Below, piece after piece: positions 18,331-28,550 of a stretch of DNA of 64,000 bases. The translations under genes and the position numbers were made by a program. The notes under the pieces are model-generated. The model saw only the letters and a list, made by a program, of their open reading frames with translations. It was not told the origin of the DNA and did not search any database. The DNA is taken from positions 692,501 to 756,500 of the forward strand of contig CP027224.1 of the NCBI GenBank assembly GCA_002973635.1, given 5' to 3'. How positions within the stretch are numbered: the stretch's first letter is position 1; each line of letters begins with the position of its first letter. This DNA comes from Lysinibacillus sp. B2A1. Lineage in GTDB: Bacteria; Bacillota; Bacilli; Bacillales_A; Planococcaceae.

Positions 18331-19467
18331 ATGAACTTTCAATTAACAGAAGAGCATGAACAATTACGCGAAATGATTCGTGATTTTGCTATTAATGAAG
18401 TGGCACCAACAGCAGCGGAGCGTGACGAGAACGAAGAGTTTGATCGCGCAATTTTTGATAAAATGGCGGAGCTTGGTTTAACTGGTATTCCGTGGCCAGA
18501 GGAATATGGTGGGGCAGGCTTCGATTATCTTGCGTATGTTATTGCTGTAGAAGAATTATCACGTGTCTGTGCTTCAACAGGGGTAACGTTATCAGCCCAT
18601 ACGTCACTGGCAGGCTGGCCAATTTATAAATTTGGTAATGAAGAACAAAAGCAAAAGTATCTTCGTCCAATGGCTGAAGGTAAACATATTGGGGCATATG
18701 GCTTAACAGAGCCAGGGTCAGGTTCAGATGCTGGTGGCATGAAAACCTATGCAAAACGTGATGGTGATGATTATATATTAAACGGCTCGAAAATTTTCAT
18801 TACAAATGGTGGAGTAGCAGATACATATGTTGTATTTGCTGTAACAGATCCTGAAGCTAAGAATAGCACATCCGCTTTTATCGTTGAGGCTGGATTTGCA
18901 GGCTTCTCAGTAGGGAAAAAGGAGAAAAAATTAGGGATTCGTTCATCTCCGACAACTGAAATTATTTTTGATAACTGCCGTGTTCCAAAAGAAAATTTGC
19001 TTGGGGCTGAGGGAGAAGGCTTTAAAGTGGCAATGACAACACTTGATGGTGGACGTAACGGTATTGCAGCTCAGGCTGTAGGAATTGCACAAGGAGCATT
19101 GGATGCAGCGGTTGAGTATGCAAAAGAGCGTGTGCAATTCGGTAAACCGATAACAGCCAATCAAGGTGTGTCTTTCAAACTAGCAGATATGGCTACTCAA
19201 ATCGAAGCATCTCGACTGCTTACATACCAAGCGGCTTGGTTAGAATCAAATAGTCTACCATATGGTAAAGCATCTGCAATGGCGAAATTAATGGCTGGCG
19301 ATACGGCGATGAGTGTAACGACTGAGGCTGTTCAAATTTTTGGCGGCTATGGTTATACGAAAGATTACCCAGTTGAGCGCTTTATGCGTGATGCTAAAAT
19401 CACACAAATCTATGAAGGCACGCAAGAGATTCAACGTCTTGTTATCTCGCGTATGCTAACAAAATAA
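18331..19467 (+). CDS. acdA: Acyl-CoA dehydrogenase (short-chain type), second copy
   Basis: It has the same fold and function class as the preceding dehydrogenase: [14 protein letters not shown] at the FAD site, [15 protein letters not shown], and the catalytic [15 protein letters not shown] near the end. It is 378 residues long with an AAGGGGA ribosome binding site. In B. subtilis acdA lies between ywjF and rpoE, so this copy is the likely positional counterpart. The paralogue pair may divide straight and branched chain substrates; isobutyryl-CoA use by one of them would suit the nearby mutase, but this is inference. Confidence 0.95.
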   Translation: MNFQLTEEHEQLREMIRDFAINEVAPTAAERDENEEFDRAIFDKMAELGLTGIPWPEEYGGAGFDYLAYVIAVEELSRVCASTGVTLSAHTSLAGWPIYKFGNEEQKQKYLRPMAEGKHIGAYGLTEPGSGSDAGGMKTYAKRDGDDYILNGSKIFITNGGVADTYVVFAVTDPEAKNSTSAFIVEAGFAGFSVGKKEKKLGIRSSPTTEIIFDNCRVPKENLLGAEGEGFKVAMTTLDGGRNGIAAQAVGIAQGALDAAVEYAKERVQFGKPITANQGVSFKLADMATQIEASRLLTYQAAWLESNSLPYGKASAMAKLMAGDTAMSVTTEAVQIFGGYGYTKDYPVERFMRDAKITQIYEGTQEIQRLVISRMLTK

Positions 19468-19470
19468 TAC

Positions 19471-20106
19471 ATGACAGAAAAAGAGAAAAGGCCCCAGGTA
19501 CAGTCAACAGTTAAAGATGAAAATCTCATCGCCATTCGTCGGGAACAAATGATACAAGGAGCCATTAAATTATTTAAAGAAAAAGGTTTTCATCGTGCCA
19601 CGACGAGAGAAATCGCAAAAGCTGCTGGCTTTAGTATCGGTACTTTATATGAGTATATCCGAACTAAAGAGGATGTTCTTTACCTAGTATGTGATAGTAT
19701 TTATCATCACGCTATGGAGCGACTTTCAAGTTATGAGATAAAAGCAGGGACGATAGAAGAATTAAAAGAGATGATCCGAGAATATTTCTTGCAAATTGAT
19801 CACATGGTTGATGAGCTGACAATCATGTATCAGGAAACAAAATCATTATCAAAAGAAGCACAGCGCTATGTATTTAGTAAGGAGTTTGAGATGGTTGCCA
19901 CGTTTGAGCGATTACTAAAGCGATGTGTTCAATCAGGTGAAATAACAATGACCGATAAGCAAATCCATTTGGCAGCCAATAATTTAGTTGTCTCAGGGCA
20001 AAGCTGGGCGTTCCGAAAATGGGCGCTGCATCGTCAGCATTCGATTGATGAATTTATTGACATGCAAATCACATTGTTTATTTCAGGTATAAAGGGGTTC
20101 TGTTAA
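19471..20106 (+). CDS. TetR/AcrR family regulator of the acyl-CoA cluster
   Basis: The helix-turn-helix (MIQGAIKLFKEKGFHRATTREIAKAAGFSIGTLYEYIRTKEDVLY) sits at about residues 27 to 70, followed by a helical effector domain. The ATG at 19471 lies 3 bp after the dehydrogenase stop with no clear ribosome binding site, suggesting translation coupled to the upstream gene. It is the only TetR regulator inside this cluster, so the paired operators at 12183 and 14663 are candidates for its targets. An acyl-CoA effector would be typical for such a locus. Confidence 0.88.
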   Translation: MTEKEKRPQVQSTVKDENLIAIRREQMIQGAIKLFKEKGFHRATTREIAKAAGFSIGTLYEYIRTKEDVLYLVCDSIYHHAMERLSSYEIKAGTIEELKEMIREYFLQIDHMVDELTIMYQETKSLSKEAQRYVFSKEFEMVATFERLLKRCVQSGEITMTDKQIHLAANNLVVSGQSWAFRKWALHRQHSIDEFIDMQITLFISGIKGFC

Positions 20107-20154
20107 GGGGTTGTCGGTAATTGCATAGAGCGACATTGCAATTACCGACTTTTT
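20105..20154 (+). terminator. Terminator after the TetR gene
   Basis: GTCGGTAATTGCA pairs with TGCAATTACCGAC around a short loop and is followed by TTTTTT. It separates the dehydrogenase/TetR transcript from icmF. Confidence 0.88.
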
Positions 20155-20239
20155 TATGAACTGCAAAAGGGCAGCTCCAGGCTAGGAGTGCCCATAATAC
20201 AAAGGTGTATTTGATTAAGGGGAGAAAGTAGGGTTTCAT

Positions 20240-23200
20240 ATGACAAAGGTAGAAGTATATCGTCCAAAAAATCACGTACGTTTTGTTACAGCATCGAGTC
20301 TATTTGATGGGCATGATGCTTCGGTCAACATTATGCGACGTATTTTGCAATCTAGCGGGGTAGAGGTTATTCATTTAGGACATAATCGCTCTGTAGAAGA
20401 AGTAGTGAATGCTGCGATTCAAGAAGATGCGCAAGGTGTTGCCATTTCGTCTTATCAAGGCGGCCATATGGAATACTTTAAATATATGTATGATTTACTG
20501 CGTGAAAAAGGTGCCCCACATATTAAAATTTATGGTGGTGGCGGCGGTGTTATTTTGCCGCGTGAAATTAAGGAGCTACATGCTTATGGGATTTCAGGTA
20601 TTTTCTCGCCAGAGGATGGACGTGTTTTAGGTTTGCAAGGGATGATCAATGAACAAATTAAAGGTACTGATTTCCCTACAGCAACAGGTAGCTATCTAGA
20701 AAAGTTAGAAATGTTAACGACAGAGACACCAGAGATTTTAGCGAATTTGATCACTGCCGCTGAGTCGAATGATGATGATGAAACGAAAAAAATGATAGAA
20801 GAGGCTCGTAAGCGCACGAAAGGGACACCTGTTTTAGGTATTACTGGTACTGGTGGTGCTGGGAAATCGTCCCTGACAGATGAGTTAATTCGTCGATTTT
20901 TAAAAGAATTCCCAGATAAACGTGTAGCAATTCTTTCAGTCGATCCAACTAAGCAAAAAACAGGTGGCGCATTGCTAGGTGACCGAATACGTATGAATGC
21001 GATCTTTAACAATCGAGTATATATGCGTAGTTTAGCAACTCGTGGATCTCGTACGGAGCTTTCCGCTTCAATTGGAGATGTGCTAGATGTCGCTCGTGTA
21101 GCTGGCTATGATTTAATCATTGTGGAAACAAGCGGTATCGGTCAAGGGGATGCTGAAATTACAAAATATACGGACCTATCCATGTATGTGATGACAAGCG
21201 AGTTTGGTGCTCCAACACAGCTTGAGAAAATTGATATGATTGATTTTGCGGATGTTATCGCTATCAATAAATTTGAACGTAAGGGCTCTGAGGATGCGCT
21301 ACGTCAGGTACAGAAACAATATCAACGTTCTCGAGAGCTTTGGCATGAATCACTAGATACAATGCCAGTTTATGGTACAATTGCTAGCCAATTCAATGAT
21401 AAAGGTACGAATGCTTTATTTGCTGCACTTGTTAACATTATTAATGAAAAGACAGGCTACAATTGGGAAACAGGGTATGAGCAATTTGCGAAAACGCAAA
21501 AGCAGGATGTCATTATTCCGAATGACCGTCGCTATTATTTAAGAGAAATTACAGATACAGTGCGTGGCTATCATAAAAAATCAGAACAGCAGGTAGCGTT
21601 TGCACGTCAGCTATTCCAGCTAGAGGGTGCAATTGCTGCGGTGAAAGAAAAGGCTCCTGATGATGCACTTGTCGCATCTCTTACTTCTTTAGCAGAAGGT
21701 GTCAGAGACGAATTAACAGCAGAATCCAAACGGATTTTAGATAATTGGCAGGCTCTAAAGGAAGCTTATGCAGGAGATGAATTTGTCACGAAGGTTCGAG
21801 ATAAGGAAATTCGAACAATATTAAAAACGACGAGTCTTTCTGGAACAAAAATTCCAAAGGTTGCCTTGCCGAAATTTGAGGACTATGGTGAAATTCTACG
21901 CTGGGTTTATAAAGAAAATGTACCTGGGGAATTCCCATATACAGCAGGGGTATTCCAATTTAAACGTGAAGGGGAAGATCCGAAGCGACAATTCGCGGGT
22001 GAGGGAACACCAGAACGAACAAATAGACGATTCCATTATCTATCGAAGGATGATGATGCAAAACGTTTATCTACAGCATTTGACTCAGTAACACTCTATG
22101 GTGAGGATCCAGATTATCGACCAGATATTTATGGGAAGGTTGGAGAATCAGGTGTCTCTATATGTACGTTAGAGGATATGAAAAAGCTTTATGCGGGCTT
22201 TGATTTATGTGCTCCGTCAACATCAGTATCCATGACAATTAATGGTCCTGCACCAATTATTTTAGCGATGTTTATGAATACGGCTATTGATCAACAAGTG
22301 AAACTACGTGAGAAAGAACTTAGTCGACCTTTGACAGTTGAAGAATTTACAGAGACACGAGAGCAAACATTACAGGTTGTGCGTGGAACCGTGCAAGCGG
22401 ATATTTTAAAAGAAGATCAAGGGCAAAATACATGTATTTTCTCAACAGAGTTTGCCTTACGTATGATGGGAGATATTCAACAATACTTTATTGACCATAA
22501 AGTACGTAATTATTATTCAGTATCAATTTCTGGATATCATATTGCCGAAGCTGGCGCAAATCCAATTTCGCAATTGGCCTTTACATTGGCAAATGGCTTT
22601 ACGTATGTAGAGTATTATTTAAGTCGTGGTATGAATATTAATGATTTTGCACCAAACCTATCATTCTTCTTCTCGAATGGACTTGATCCAGAGTACACGG
22701 TTATTGGACGTGTTGCTCGTCGCATTTGGGCAGTGATAATGCGTGATAAGTATAACGCTAATGAACGTGCACAAAAATTAAAGTACCATATTCAAACATC
22801 TGGACGTAGCTTGCATGCACAGGAGATTGATTTTAATGATATTCGTACAACGTTACAGGCACTAATGGCATTACAGGATAACTGTAATTCATTGCATACA
22901 AATGCCTATGATGAGGCCATCACAACGCCTACGGAAGAGTCAGTTCGTCGTGCGATGGCTATTCAGATGATTATTACAAAAGAACATGGTTTAGCGAAAA
23001 ATGAAAACCCATTACAAGGGGCATTTATCGTGGAAGAGCTAACAGATCTTGTAGAAGAAGCTGTTCTAGAAGAGTTTGATCGCATAAATGATCGTGGTGG
23101 CGTGCTAGGTGCAATGGAAACACAATATCAACGTGGTAAAATTCAAGAGGAATCCATGTACTATGAAATGTTGAAACATTCTGGTGAGCTACCGATTATC

Positions 23201-23488
23201 GGTGTTAACACATATTTGAATCCGAATCCACCTTCTGATGCGGATATAGATAATATGGAGATTGCTCGTGCGTCGAAAGATGAAAAAGAGACGCAAATCC
23301 ATAATTTACAGGGATTCTGGAAGCAGCACGAAAGTGAATCAGAAGCAGCAATTACACGCTTACAGGAAGTGGCTGTTAACAACGGTAATATTTTTGCAGA
23401 GCTAATGGAAACAGTAAAAGTAGCAAGTTTAGGACAAATTACGAAGGCTTTATATGAGGTAGGCGGACAATATCGCCGTAATATGTAA
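20240..23488 (+). CDS. icmF: Fused isobutyryl-CoA mutase IcmF with G-protein chaperone
   Basis: This 1082-residue protein joins an N-terminal B12-binding domain (base-off motif DGHDAS near residue 25), a MeaB-like GTPase (Walker [10 protein letters not shown] near 210) and a C-terminal mutase domain. That order defines IcmF, which interconverts isobutyryl-CoA and n-butyryl-CoA using adenosylcobalamin, the GTPase loading and repairing the cofactor. Two substrate-pocket residues support this: Phe585 in [10 protein letters not shown] and Gln729 in GQNTCIF replace the Tyr and Arg expected in methylmalonyl-CoA mutase. It lies in the acyl-CoA catabolic cluster, has a GGGGAGAAAG ribosome binding site and is followed by a terminator. 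Confidence 0.93.
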   Translation: MTKVEVYRPKNHVRFVTASSLFDGHDASVNIMRRILQSSGVEVIHLGHNRSVEEVVNAAIQEDAQGVAISSYQGGHMEYFKYMYDLLREKGAPHIKIYGGGGGVILPREIKELHAYGISGIFSPEDGRVLGLQGMINEQIKGTDFPTATGSYLEKLEMLTTETPEILANLITAAESNDDDETKKMIEEARKRTKGTPVLGITGTGGAGKSSLTDELIRRFLKEFPDKRVAILSVDPTKQKTGGALLGDRIRMNAIFNNRVYMRSLATRGSRTELSASIGDVLDVARVAGYDLIIVETSGIGQGDAEITKYTDLSMYVMTSEFGAPTQLEKIDMIDFADVIAINKFERKGSEDALRQVQKQYQRSRELWHESLDTMPVYGTIASQFNDKGTNALFAALVNIINEKTGYNWETGYEQFAKTQKQDVIIPNDRRYYLREITDTVRGYHKKSEQQVAFARQLFQLEGAIAAVKEKAPDDALVASLTSLAEGVRDELTAESKRILDNWQALKEAYAGDEFVTKVRDKEIRTILKTTSLSGTKIPKVALPKFEDYGEILRWVYKENVPGEFPYTAGVFQFKREGEDPKRQFAGEGTPERTNRRFHYLSKDDDAKRLSTAFDSVTLYGEDPDYRPDIYGKVGESGVSICTLEDMKKLYAGFDLCAPSTSVSMTINGPAPIILAMFMNTAIDQQVKLREKELSRPLTVEEFTETREQTLQVVRGTVQADILKEDQGQNTCIFSTEFALRMMGDIQQYFIDHKVRNYYSVSISGYHIAEAGANPISQLAFTLANGFTYVEYYLSRGMNINDFAPNLSFFFSNGLDPEYTVIGRVARRIWAVIMRDKYNANERAQKLKYHIQTSGRSLHAQEIDFNDIRTTLQALMALQDNCNSLHTNAYDEAITTPTEESVRRAMAIQMIITKEHGLAKNENPLQGAFIVEELTDLVEEAVLEEFDRINDRGGVLGAMETQYQRGKIQEESMYYEMLKHSGELPIIGVNTYLNPNPPSDADIDNMEIARASKDEKETQIHNLQGFWKQHESESEAAITRLQEVAVNNGNIFAELMETVKVASLGQITKALYEVGGQYRRNM

Positions 23489-23561
23489 TTTGTAAATGTG
23501 CATATCTTCTTACTTATTAGCATTTATTCTATATTAATACAAAATGCTTTTGTAGTTTTAG

Positions 23562-23593
23562 GTGTCTAGTCTTAGGATTAGGCACTTTTTTTT
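23562..23593 (+). terminator. icmF terminator
   Basis: GTGTCTAGTC and GATTAGGCAC pair around TTAG and are followed by eight T residues. Confidence 0.85.
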
Positions 23594-23640
23594 ATTTTCG
23601 TTATAATAGAACTGTAAAAAAAGGGGAGGCGCAGTAGAGG

Positions 23641-23799
23641 ATGAAATCAGCTTTTCACTACATCATTATTTTAGCTTTAGTGTTAGGAGTTATTTTCCTG
23701 TATAATAAGCAAATTGGCGCTGTTCCTTTACTAATTCTATCTGTATATTTGTTTTACCTTGGTATAAAAAAAATACGTGGTATAAAAAACAGTAATTGA
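23641..23799 (+). CDS. Small hypothetical membrane protein (52 aa)
   Basis: An ATG frame of 52 codons follows GGGGAGG at suitable distance. The product has two hydrophobic segments (YIIILALVLGVIFLY and VPLLILSVYLFYLGI) and a basic tail (KKIRGIKNSN), so it is probably a two-span membrane peptide. It stands alone between the icmF terminator and rpoE. I do not recognise a family. Confidence 0.6.
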   Translation: MKSAFHYIIILALVLGVIFLYNKQIGAVPLLILSVYLFYLGIKKIRGIKNSN

Positions 23800-23944
23800 A
23801 GCTAGCAAAGAGGATAAAACTTTGTATATAATGGGTATTATGCTTATGATATGGAAAGTTACTTTTGTGCGGTCTTTTTTTGCTGCGCTCCGAAAATAAA
23901 GCAATAAAAACGTCCATTGTGATGAGAGAAAGGAAGTGCACGAA

Positions 23945-24487
23945 TTGAATTTTCGTGAAATGACAAAGGAACAATTAGCGGAAGAATCGTTAATTAATTT
24001 AGCTTATGTAATTTTAAATGAAAAACGTGCCTCAGTGTCTTTTAATGACTTACTAACAATCATTCAGGAGCTTGTAGGCTATAGTAATGAAGAAATTAAA
24101 GCACGCCTACTACAATTTTACACAGATCTGAATGTAGATGGTCGCTTCTTATACAATCAAGAGACAGGTTGGGGTCTACGAGAATGGTTTAAAGTTGAGC
24201 AAATTGAGGAAGAAACGGCTCCTTCTGTGAAAACTCATAAGAAAAAATCTAAAGCTACCCTTGATGATGAAGATCTAGATGAAGATTTAGATTTAGAAGA
24301 AGAAGACATTGACTTTGATGAAGATTATGAGGAATTTGTTGAGGAAGACGATGTTGAGGAAGACGAAGCGAAAGAAGACATTGATTTTGACGATGAAGAT
24401 ATAGAGGACATCGATGAAGAAATCGATGAGGACTTTATCGAAGAAGATGACGATGAGGAATTCGACGAAGAAGAGGAAGAAATTTAA
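23945..24487 (+). CDS. rpoE: RNA polymerase delta subunit
   Basis: The N-terminal globular domain of about 90 residues is conserved (FNDLLTIIQELVGYSNEEIKARLLQFYTDLN, FLYNQETGWGLREW), followed by an intrinsically acidic tail of Asp and Glu. Delta binds core RNA polymerase, lowers nucleic acid affinity and aids recycling and promoter selectivity in Firmicutes. TTG at 23945 lies 8 bp after GGAAG and is preferred over GTG at 23936, which overlaps that site. Position next to pyrG agrees with B. subtilis. Confidence 0.93.
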   Translation: MNFREMTKEQLAEESLINLAYVILNEKRASVSFNDLLTIIQELVGYSNEEIKARLLQFYTDLNVDGRFLYNQETGWGLREWFKVEQIEEETAPSVKTHKKKSKATLDDEDLDEDLDLEEEDIDFDEDYEEFVEEDDVEEDEAKEDIDFDDEDIEDIDEEIDEDFIEEDDDEEFDEEEEEI

Positions 24488-24520
24488 TTTTTCTATCTTT
24501 TATGCCCTTGGTAATAATTC

Positions 24521-24559
24521 TTGACTTCTATCTCGGTTACGTTTAATCTTTTACTTGGG
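24521..24559 (+). promoter_or_regulatory. pyrG promoter with GGGCT start site
   Basis: TTGACT (24521-24526), a 17-bp spacer and TAATCT (24544-24549) are followed 7 nt later by GGGCTCC at 24557. In B. subtilis pyrG, a GGGCT start permits reiterative G addition when CTP is low, and the poly-G 5' end pairs with the C/U-rich arm of the attenuator. The same elements are present here. Confidence 0.75.
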
Positions 24560-24594
24560 CTCCTTAAAAAAGGAGAAAGACCGTGTATGTAATA

Positions 24595-24634
24595 CGCTCC
24601 CCCTGCAAACCTATGCAGGAGGAGCGTTTTTTTG
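24595..24634 (+). terminator. pyrG attenuator (CTP-responsive), or rpoE terminator
   Basis: The left arm CGCTCCCCCTGCA is C-rich and pairs with TGCAGGAGGAGCG, followed by eight T residues. It lies 36 nt after the GGG start. A poly-G 5' extension could pair with the CTCCCCCT stretch and prevent termination. It would also stop rpoE read-through. Confidence 0.8.
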
Positions 24635-24699
24635 TTGTTAACTTTATCTTCATTCAGCAAATATTTTTGTATCGAAAGCATAGCGGCAGATACAGAAGA

Positions 24700-24932
24700 C
24701 TCCCACCTCTACATGTGGTGAGATGAATGCGGTATTGGTTCCTTTTCAGTGGGTGTCCAAACACCTACTGAAATAGAGGAACTCAGGCTAAGAACTTCAC
24801 TTCCTGTGAAAACGCCTGAGTGACCAACATCATGTTGGCCCAAAGCCTCTGGCAGATGTCACGGATTTTCAAAGGAATGAATTGTGCGGGCACAATTCAA
24901 AATCCGGACGCAATTACGCCAAGGCGAAATTG
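24700..24932. repeat. Array of six hairpins inserted between pyrG attenuator and pyrG
   Basis: Consecutive stems: 24701-24723 (CACC/GGTG with flanks), 24744-24773 (13-bp perfect, with GTTCC/GGAAC outside), 24782-24820 (CTCAGGC/GCCTGAG with an inner TTCAC/GTGAA), 24824-24838, 24863-24905 (GGATTTT/AAAATCC enclosing GAATTGTGC/GCACAATTC) and 24911-24932. The last two stems and the AGATGTCA before them recur at 50703-50776. No open frame fits. It may be a structured RNA or a mobile-element remnant; read on the minus strand, the 24700-24723 hairpin recalls an IS605-type right end, but no TnpB gene is present. Confidence 0.7.
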
Positions 24933-25239
24933 ATTCAGTTAAACACTCCCAAATTACTACTGACATGAATATAAATGTTTCAAATACTTCATGATGTATA
25001 GTAATCGGTGACTGAATAAATGTTAGCAATTAATTTTTAAAAGGAAAGTAGAAAAGAGATAGAAACGATTAAGCTTCGAATTGACTACACTTTTTTGTAG
25101 GCATTCTCGGCTTTTCTTATTTTTAGGTATAAGTATTTCTTAACCGAGACATTTACGCTAAGATACTTAGTTGTTAACACGGCGTATATGCACTTTTCTT
25201 ACTTGCAATTTTTAGAACATCATAAGGAGGAATTTTTTC
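24933..25239. other. Long pyrG leader, no further feature seen
   Basis: AT-rich sequence without a gene. Only the AAGGAGGA ribosome binding site of pyrG at its end is clear. A TTGACT at 25081 has no matching -10. Confidence 0.5.
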
Positions 25240-26832
25240 ATGACAAAGTATATTTTTGTAACAGGTGGGGTTGTGTCATCGCTTGGAAAAGGGATTGTAG
25301 CGGCATCTTTAGGTCGTTTATTAAAAAATCGTGGGTTAGAAGTAACCATTCAAAAATTTGACCCTTATATCAATATTGACCCAGGTACAATGAGTCCTTA
25401 TCAACATGGTGAGGTTTTCGTAACAGATGATGGCGCAGAGGCTGACCTTGACTTAGGTCACTATGAACGATTCATTGATATTAACCTTGGCAAACATTCT
25501 ACTGTAACGTCAGGTCGTGTTTATCAGTCTGTTTTACAAAAAGAACGCCGCGGAGATTACAATGGTGGTACAGTACAAGTAATTCCTCATATAACAAATG
25601 AAATCAAAGATCGTATTCAACGTGCTGGACGCGAAACAAATGCCGATGTAGTTATTACAGAGGTAGGTGGAACAGTAGGGGATATCGAATCATTGCCATT
25701 CCTTGAGGCAATTCGCCAAATGAAAACGAACCTAGGTCATAACAATGTCTTGTATGTACATTGTACGCTTATTCCTTATATTAAAGCAGCAGGTGAGCTA
25801 AAAACAAAGCCAACTCAACATTCTGTAAAAGAATTACGTTCTTTAGGTATTCAACCAAACATTATCGTTGTGCGCACAGAGCAAGAGGTACCTCAAGATA
25901 TGAAAGAGAAATTGGCTTTATTCTGTGATGTACAGCCACATGAAATTATTGAATCTCGTGATGCTGAACATTTATATGAAGTGCCATTAAATCTTCATGC
26001 ACAAGATTTTGATGATATTGTTCTTGACCATTTTGGCATCGAGGCACCAGAGGCAGATATGGAGGAATGGCGTGAGCTTGTAACGAAAGTGAAAAGCTTA
26101 CCAAATAAACGTAAAGTAGCATTAGTAGGTAAATATGTTGAACTACAAGATGCTTACATTTCTGTTGTAGAAGCATTAAAACACGCTGGCTACGCATTTA
26201 ATTCAGATATTGATATTGACTGGATTAATGCTGAGCATGTAGATGCTGACAATGTTGCTTCACTATTAAACGGAGCGGACGCTATTTTAGTGCCTGGTGG
26301 CTTTGGTGATCGTGGTGTAGAAGGTAAAATTTTAGCGACACAATATGCTCGAGAAAATAATATTCCGTTTTTAGGTATTTGCTTAGGTATGCAACTGGCA
26401 ACAGTGGAATTTGCTCGTAACGTACTTGGCTTAAAGGGTGCACATTCTACAGAGCTTGATGCAAAAACAGATTATCCTATTATTGATTTCTTACCAGAAC
26501 AAAATGATAATGTTGATATTGGTGGTACATTACGTTTAGGCTTATATCCATGTAAGTTAAAAGATGGCTCAAAAGCAAAGAATGCATATGGGAAAGAGCT
26601 TGTTTATGAACGTCATCGTCACCGCTATGAATTTAACAATGAGTATCGTGAAGCTATGGAAGCGGCAGGTCTTGTCTTCTCAGGTACAAGTCCTGATGGT
26701 AAGTTAGTGGAAATAATTGAGTTACCAGATCATAATTTCTTTGTAGCTTGTCAATTCCATCCTGAACTTGTTTCACGTCCAAATCGTCCACAACCATTGT
26801 TCCGAGATTTTATCGGTGCAACTTTTAAATAA
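25240..26832 (+). CDS. pyrG: CTP synthase
   Basis: It aminates UTP to CTP with ATP and glutamine. The N-terminal synthetase domain starts [18 protein letters not shown] with the P-loop and holds [26 protein letters not shown]. The C-terminal class I glutamine amidotransferase carries the nucleophile in [11 protein letters not shown] and the His/Glu pair in [11 protein letters not shown]. Its 530 residues are typical. It is expected to be controlled by the CTP-sensing attenuator about 600 bp upstream. A bidirectional terminator follows. Confidence 0.98.
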   Translation: MTKYIFVTGGVVSSLGKGIVAASLGRLLKNRGLEVTIQKFDPYINIDPGTMSPYQHGEVFVTDDGAEADLDLGHYERFIDINLGKHSTVTSGRVYQSVLQKERRGDYNGGTVQVIPHITNEIKDRIQRAGRETNADVVITEVGGTVGDIESLPFLEAIRQMKTNLGHNNVLYVHCTLIPYIKAAGELKTKPTQHSVKELRSLGIQPNIIVVRTEQEVPQDMKEKLALFCDVQPHEIIESRDAEHLYEVPLNLHAQDFDDIVLDHFGIEAPEADMEEWRELVTKVKSLPNKRKVALVGKYVELQDAYISVVEALKHAGYAFNSDIDIDWINAEHVDADNVASLLNGADAILVPGGFGDRGVEGKILATQYARENNIPFLGICLGMQLATVEFARNVLGLKGAHSTELDAKTDYPIIDFLPEQNDNVDIGGTLRLGLYPCKLKDGSKAKNAYGKELVYERHRHRYEFNNEYREAMEAAGLVFSGTSPDGKLVEIIELPDHNFFVACQFHPELVSRPNRPQPLFRDFIGATFK

Positions 26833-26839
26833 CGAAAAA

Positions 26840-26874
26840 AGAGTTGTCTCAAATGCTGAGGCAACTCTTTTTTT
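26840..26874. terminator. Bidirectional terminator between pyrG and ywjG
   Basis: AGAGTTGTCTCA and TGAGGCAACTCT pair around AATGC, flanked by an A run on the left and a T run on the right, serving the convergent genes. Confidence 0.9.
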
Positions 26875-26898
26875 GAAGGCTATTTTATAACTACTTCT

Positions 26899-27429
26899 TT
26901 ATAATTCTTCGTCATCCAGATTAAGCATTTCATCATAAGCTATTTTTATTGCTTCATAGATAAAAAGGGCAGCCATAGCATGTGGAATTACGATACGCTC
27001 ACCTAAATCATTTGGTAATAAACCACCTCGTACACGTGTTGAAATATACGTATAGGCTAATTCTGCCAATGAATTTTGAGAGTCTGCTACTTCACAAGCA
27101 ACAGCTGCGAATGGAATAAAATAATCATTTAGCTGTTGTGCTAAAGCAATAGCGTCCTTATCTTCTGCACTACGGGTAAAAATACATACTCGATCAGCTT
27201 CTGTAAGCACAGTATCCTTTGTCCAAGGTACTAGCTTGGTAAAACGTTCTAAAGCGTGGCATGCATTTAGTTCAACCACTTGCATCTCGCCAAAGCAAGC
27301 GAAATAGACATTGCCTTCTCCGATCCCCGCTTGTGCAAGTAATCGAGCTGTTTCTTCAATAGCGTCCTCTTCACTTTGTATTATTCTTTGTAATAATCCA
27401 CTTAGTTGTGTTGTTAGAATTTTTGACAT
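26899..27429 (-). CDS. ywjG: DUF2529 family protein YwjG
   Basis: This 176-residue protein, the only confident minus-strand gene here, lies convergent to pyrG and divergent from spo0F as ywjG does in B. subtilis. The sequence (VYFACFGEMQVVELNACHALERF, VCIFTRSAEDKDAIALAQQL, RVRGGLLPNDLGERIVIPHAM) suggests a SIS-like alpha/beta fold. The ribosome binding site GAGGTGGG precedes the ATG. Function is unknown. Confidence 0.9.
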   Translation of the reverse strand: MSKILTTQLSGLLQRIIQSEEDAIEETARLLAQAGIGEGNVYFACFGEMQVVELNACHALERFTKLVPWTKDTVLTEADRVCIFTRSAEDKDAIALAQQLNDYFIPFAAVACEVADSQNSLAELAYTYISTRVRGGLLPNDLGERIVIPHAMAALFIYEAIKIAYDEMLNLDDEEL

Positions 27430-27585
27430 AATCCCACCTCAATCAATATTATATGTTTGAAGAGCCCATAAATCAAAAGCAGATAATTTATAATACTAGA
27501 AGGTATTAAGATAATAAAGGAGAATAATACATACTAAGGGAAGTTTTTGTGCAAGAATAATAACTCAAAAAGGGCGGAATGAAAT

Positions 27586-27942
27586 GTGAAACGATTACTA
27601 ATTGTCGATGATCAACAAGGAATTCGTTTGCTTTTGAATGAAGTATTGAAAAAGGAAGGTTATGTTACATATTTGGCTGCTAATGGCGTGGAGGCACTAA
27701 AATATGCAGAAGAGGAAATGGATTGTGTCCTATTAGACATGAAAATACCAGGGATGGATGGTATAGAAATATTAAAGTGTTTAAAAGAGAAATGGCCACA
27801 ACTTCCTGTATTTATGATGACTGCCTATGGTGAACTGGATGTCGTTCAGGAAGCATTAGATTTAGGAGCTATTCGATATTTCACAAAACCTTTTGATATT
27901 TTTGAAGTGCGTGACGAGGTAAATAAAGTTTTAAAGTCTTAG
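27586..27942 (+). CDS. spo0F: Sporulation phosphorelay response regulator Spo0F
   Basis: This stand-alone receiver domain of 118 residues relays phosphate from sporulation kinases to Spo0B. The acidic pocket (VDD near the N-terminus), the phospho-acceptor Asp51 in LLDMKIPGMDG, the Thr in MMTAYGE and the Lys in YFTKPFD are all present. No output domain follows. It starts with GTG. Close match to B. subtilis Spo0F over the helix alpha-1 region (DDQxGIRxLLNEV), which contacts Spo0B. Confidence 0.96.
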   Translation: MKRLLIVDDQQGIRLLLNEVLKKEGYVTYLAANGVEALKYAEEEMDCVLLDMKIPGMDGIEILKCLKEKWPQLPVFMMTAYGELDVVQEALDLGAIRYFTKPFDIFEVRDEVNKVLKS

Positions 27943-28080
27943 GAACAGGCAGTGGTTAACACGGCCTGTTTTTATTAGTAATATTGCATTTCTTATTCTC
28001 ATTACTTCCTAAAATATTTAATTATCAACTATCTCTGTAAAGATAGCTTGTATAGAGAAGATTAAAGTAGCCATTTTTGT

Positions 28081-28550
28081 ATTACACTACGCTTTCGTGT
28101 AGAAAACAAACGCTGTCTATGCACTGCGCTATCGCGTAGAAAATAACAGCCCCTGCTTTTCAGGGAGAGCCCCTTCGTTACGTTGCACTGCACTGCGGTG
28201 GCACTGCCGCTACATTGCACTACGCTATCGCGTAGAAAATAACAGCCCCTGCTTTTCAGGGGAGAGCCCCTTCGTTACGTTGCACTGCACTACGGTGGCA
28301 CTGCCGCTACATTGCACTCCGCTTTCGTGCAGAAAACAAACGCTGCCGCTACGTTGCACTGCGCTATCGCGTAGAAAATAACAGCCCCTGCTTTTCAGGG
28401 GAGAGAACCTTCGTTACGTTGCACTACACTGCGGTGGCACTGCTGCTACGTTGCACTGCGCTTTCGTGCAGAAAACAGACGCTGCCGCTACGTTGCACTG
28501 CGCTTTCGCGTAGAAAATAACAGCCCCTGCTTTTCAGGGGCTGTTATTTT
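28081..28550. repeat. Tandem repeat array (96/139-bp units) with terminator-like cores
   Basis: The core AACAGCCCCTGCTTTTCAGG recurs at 28145, 28241, 28380 and 28519, with spacings of 96, 139 and 139 bp. Between cores lie short hairpin motifs such as CTACGCTATCGCGTAG and CTGCGCTTTCGTGCAG and a conserved GTTACGTTGCACTGCACT. Only the last core has a complete terminator stem. The array fills the gap from spo0F to fbaA. Confidence 0.9.

Noticed and set aside
20240..23488. Methylmalonyl-CoA mutase
   Set aside because: Pocket residues are Phe and Gln, and the B12 and GTPase domains are fused N-terminally as in IcmF.
24700..24932. Intact IS200/IS605 insertion sequence
   Set aside because: No TnpA or TnpB coding remnant could be read on either strand around the hairpins, so only a possible remnant is suggested.
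27480..27585. Sigma-H promoter and Spo0A box for spo0F
   Set aside because: AGGAGAAT-like sequence is present near 27519 but no convincing -10 or full 0A box at proper distance could be assigned.
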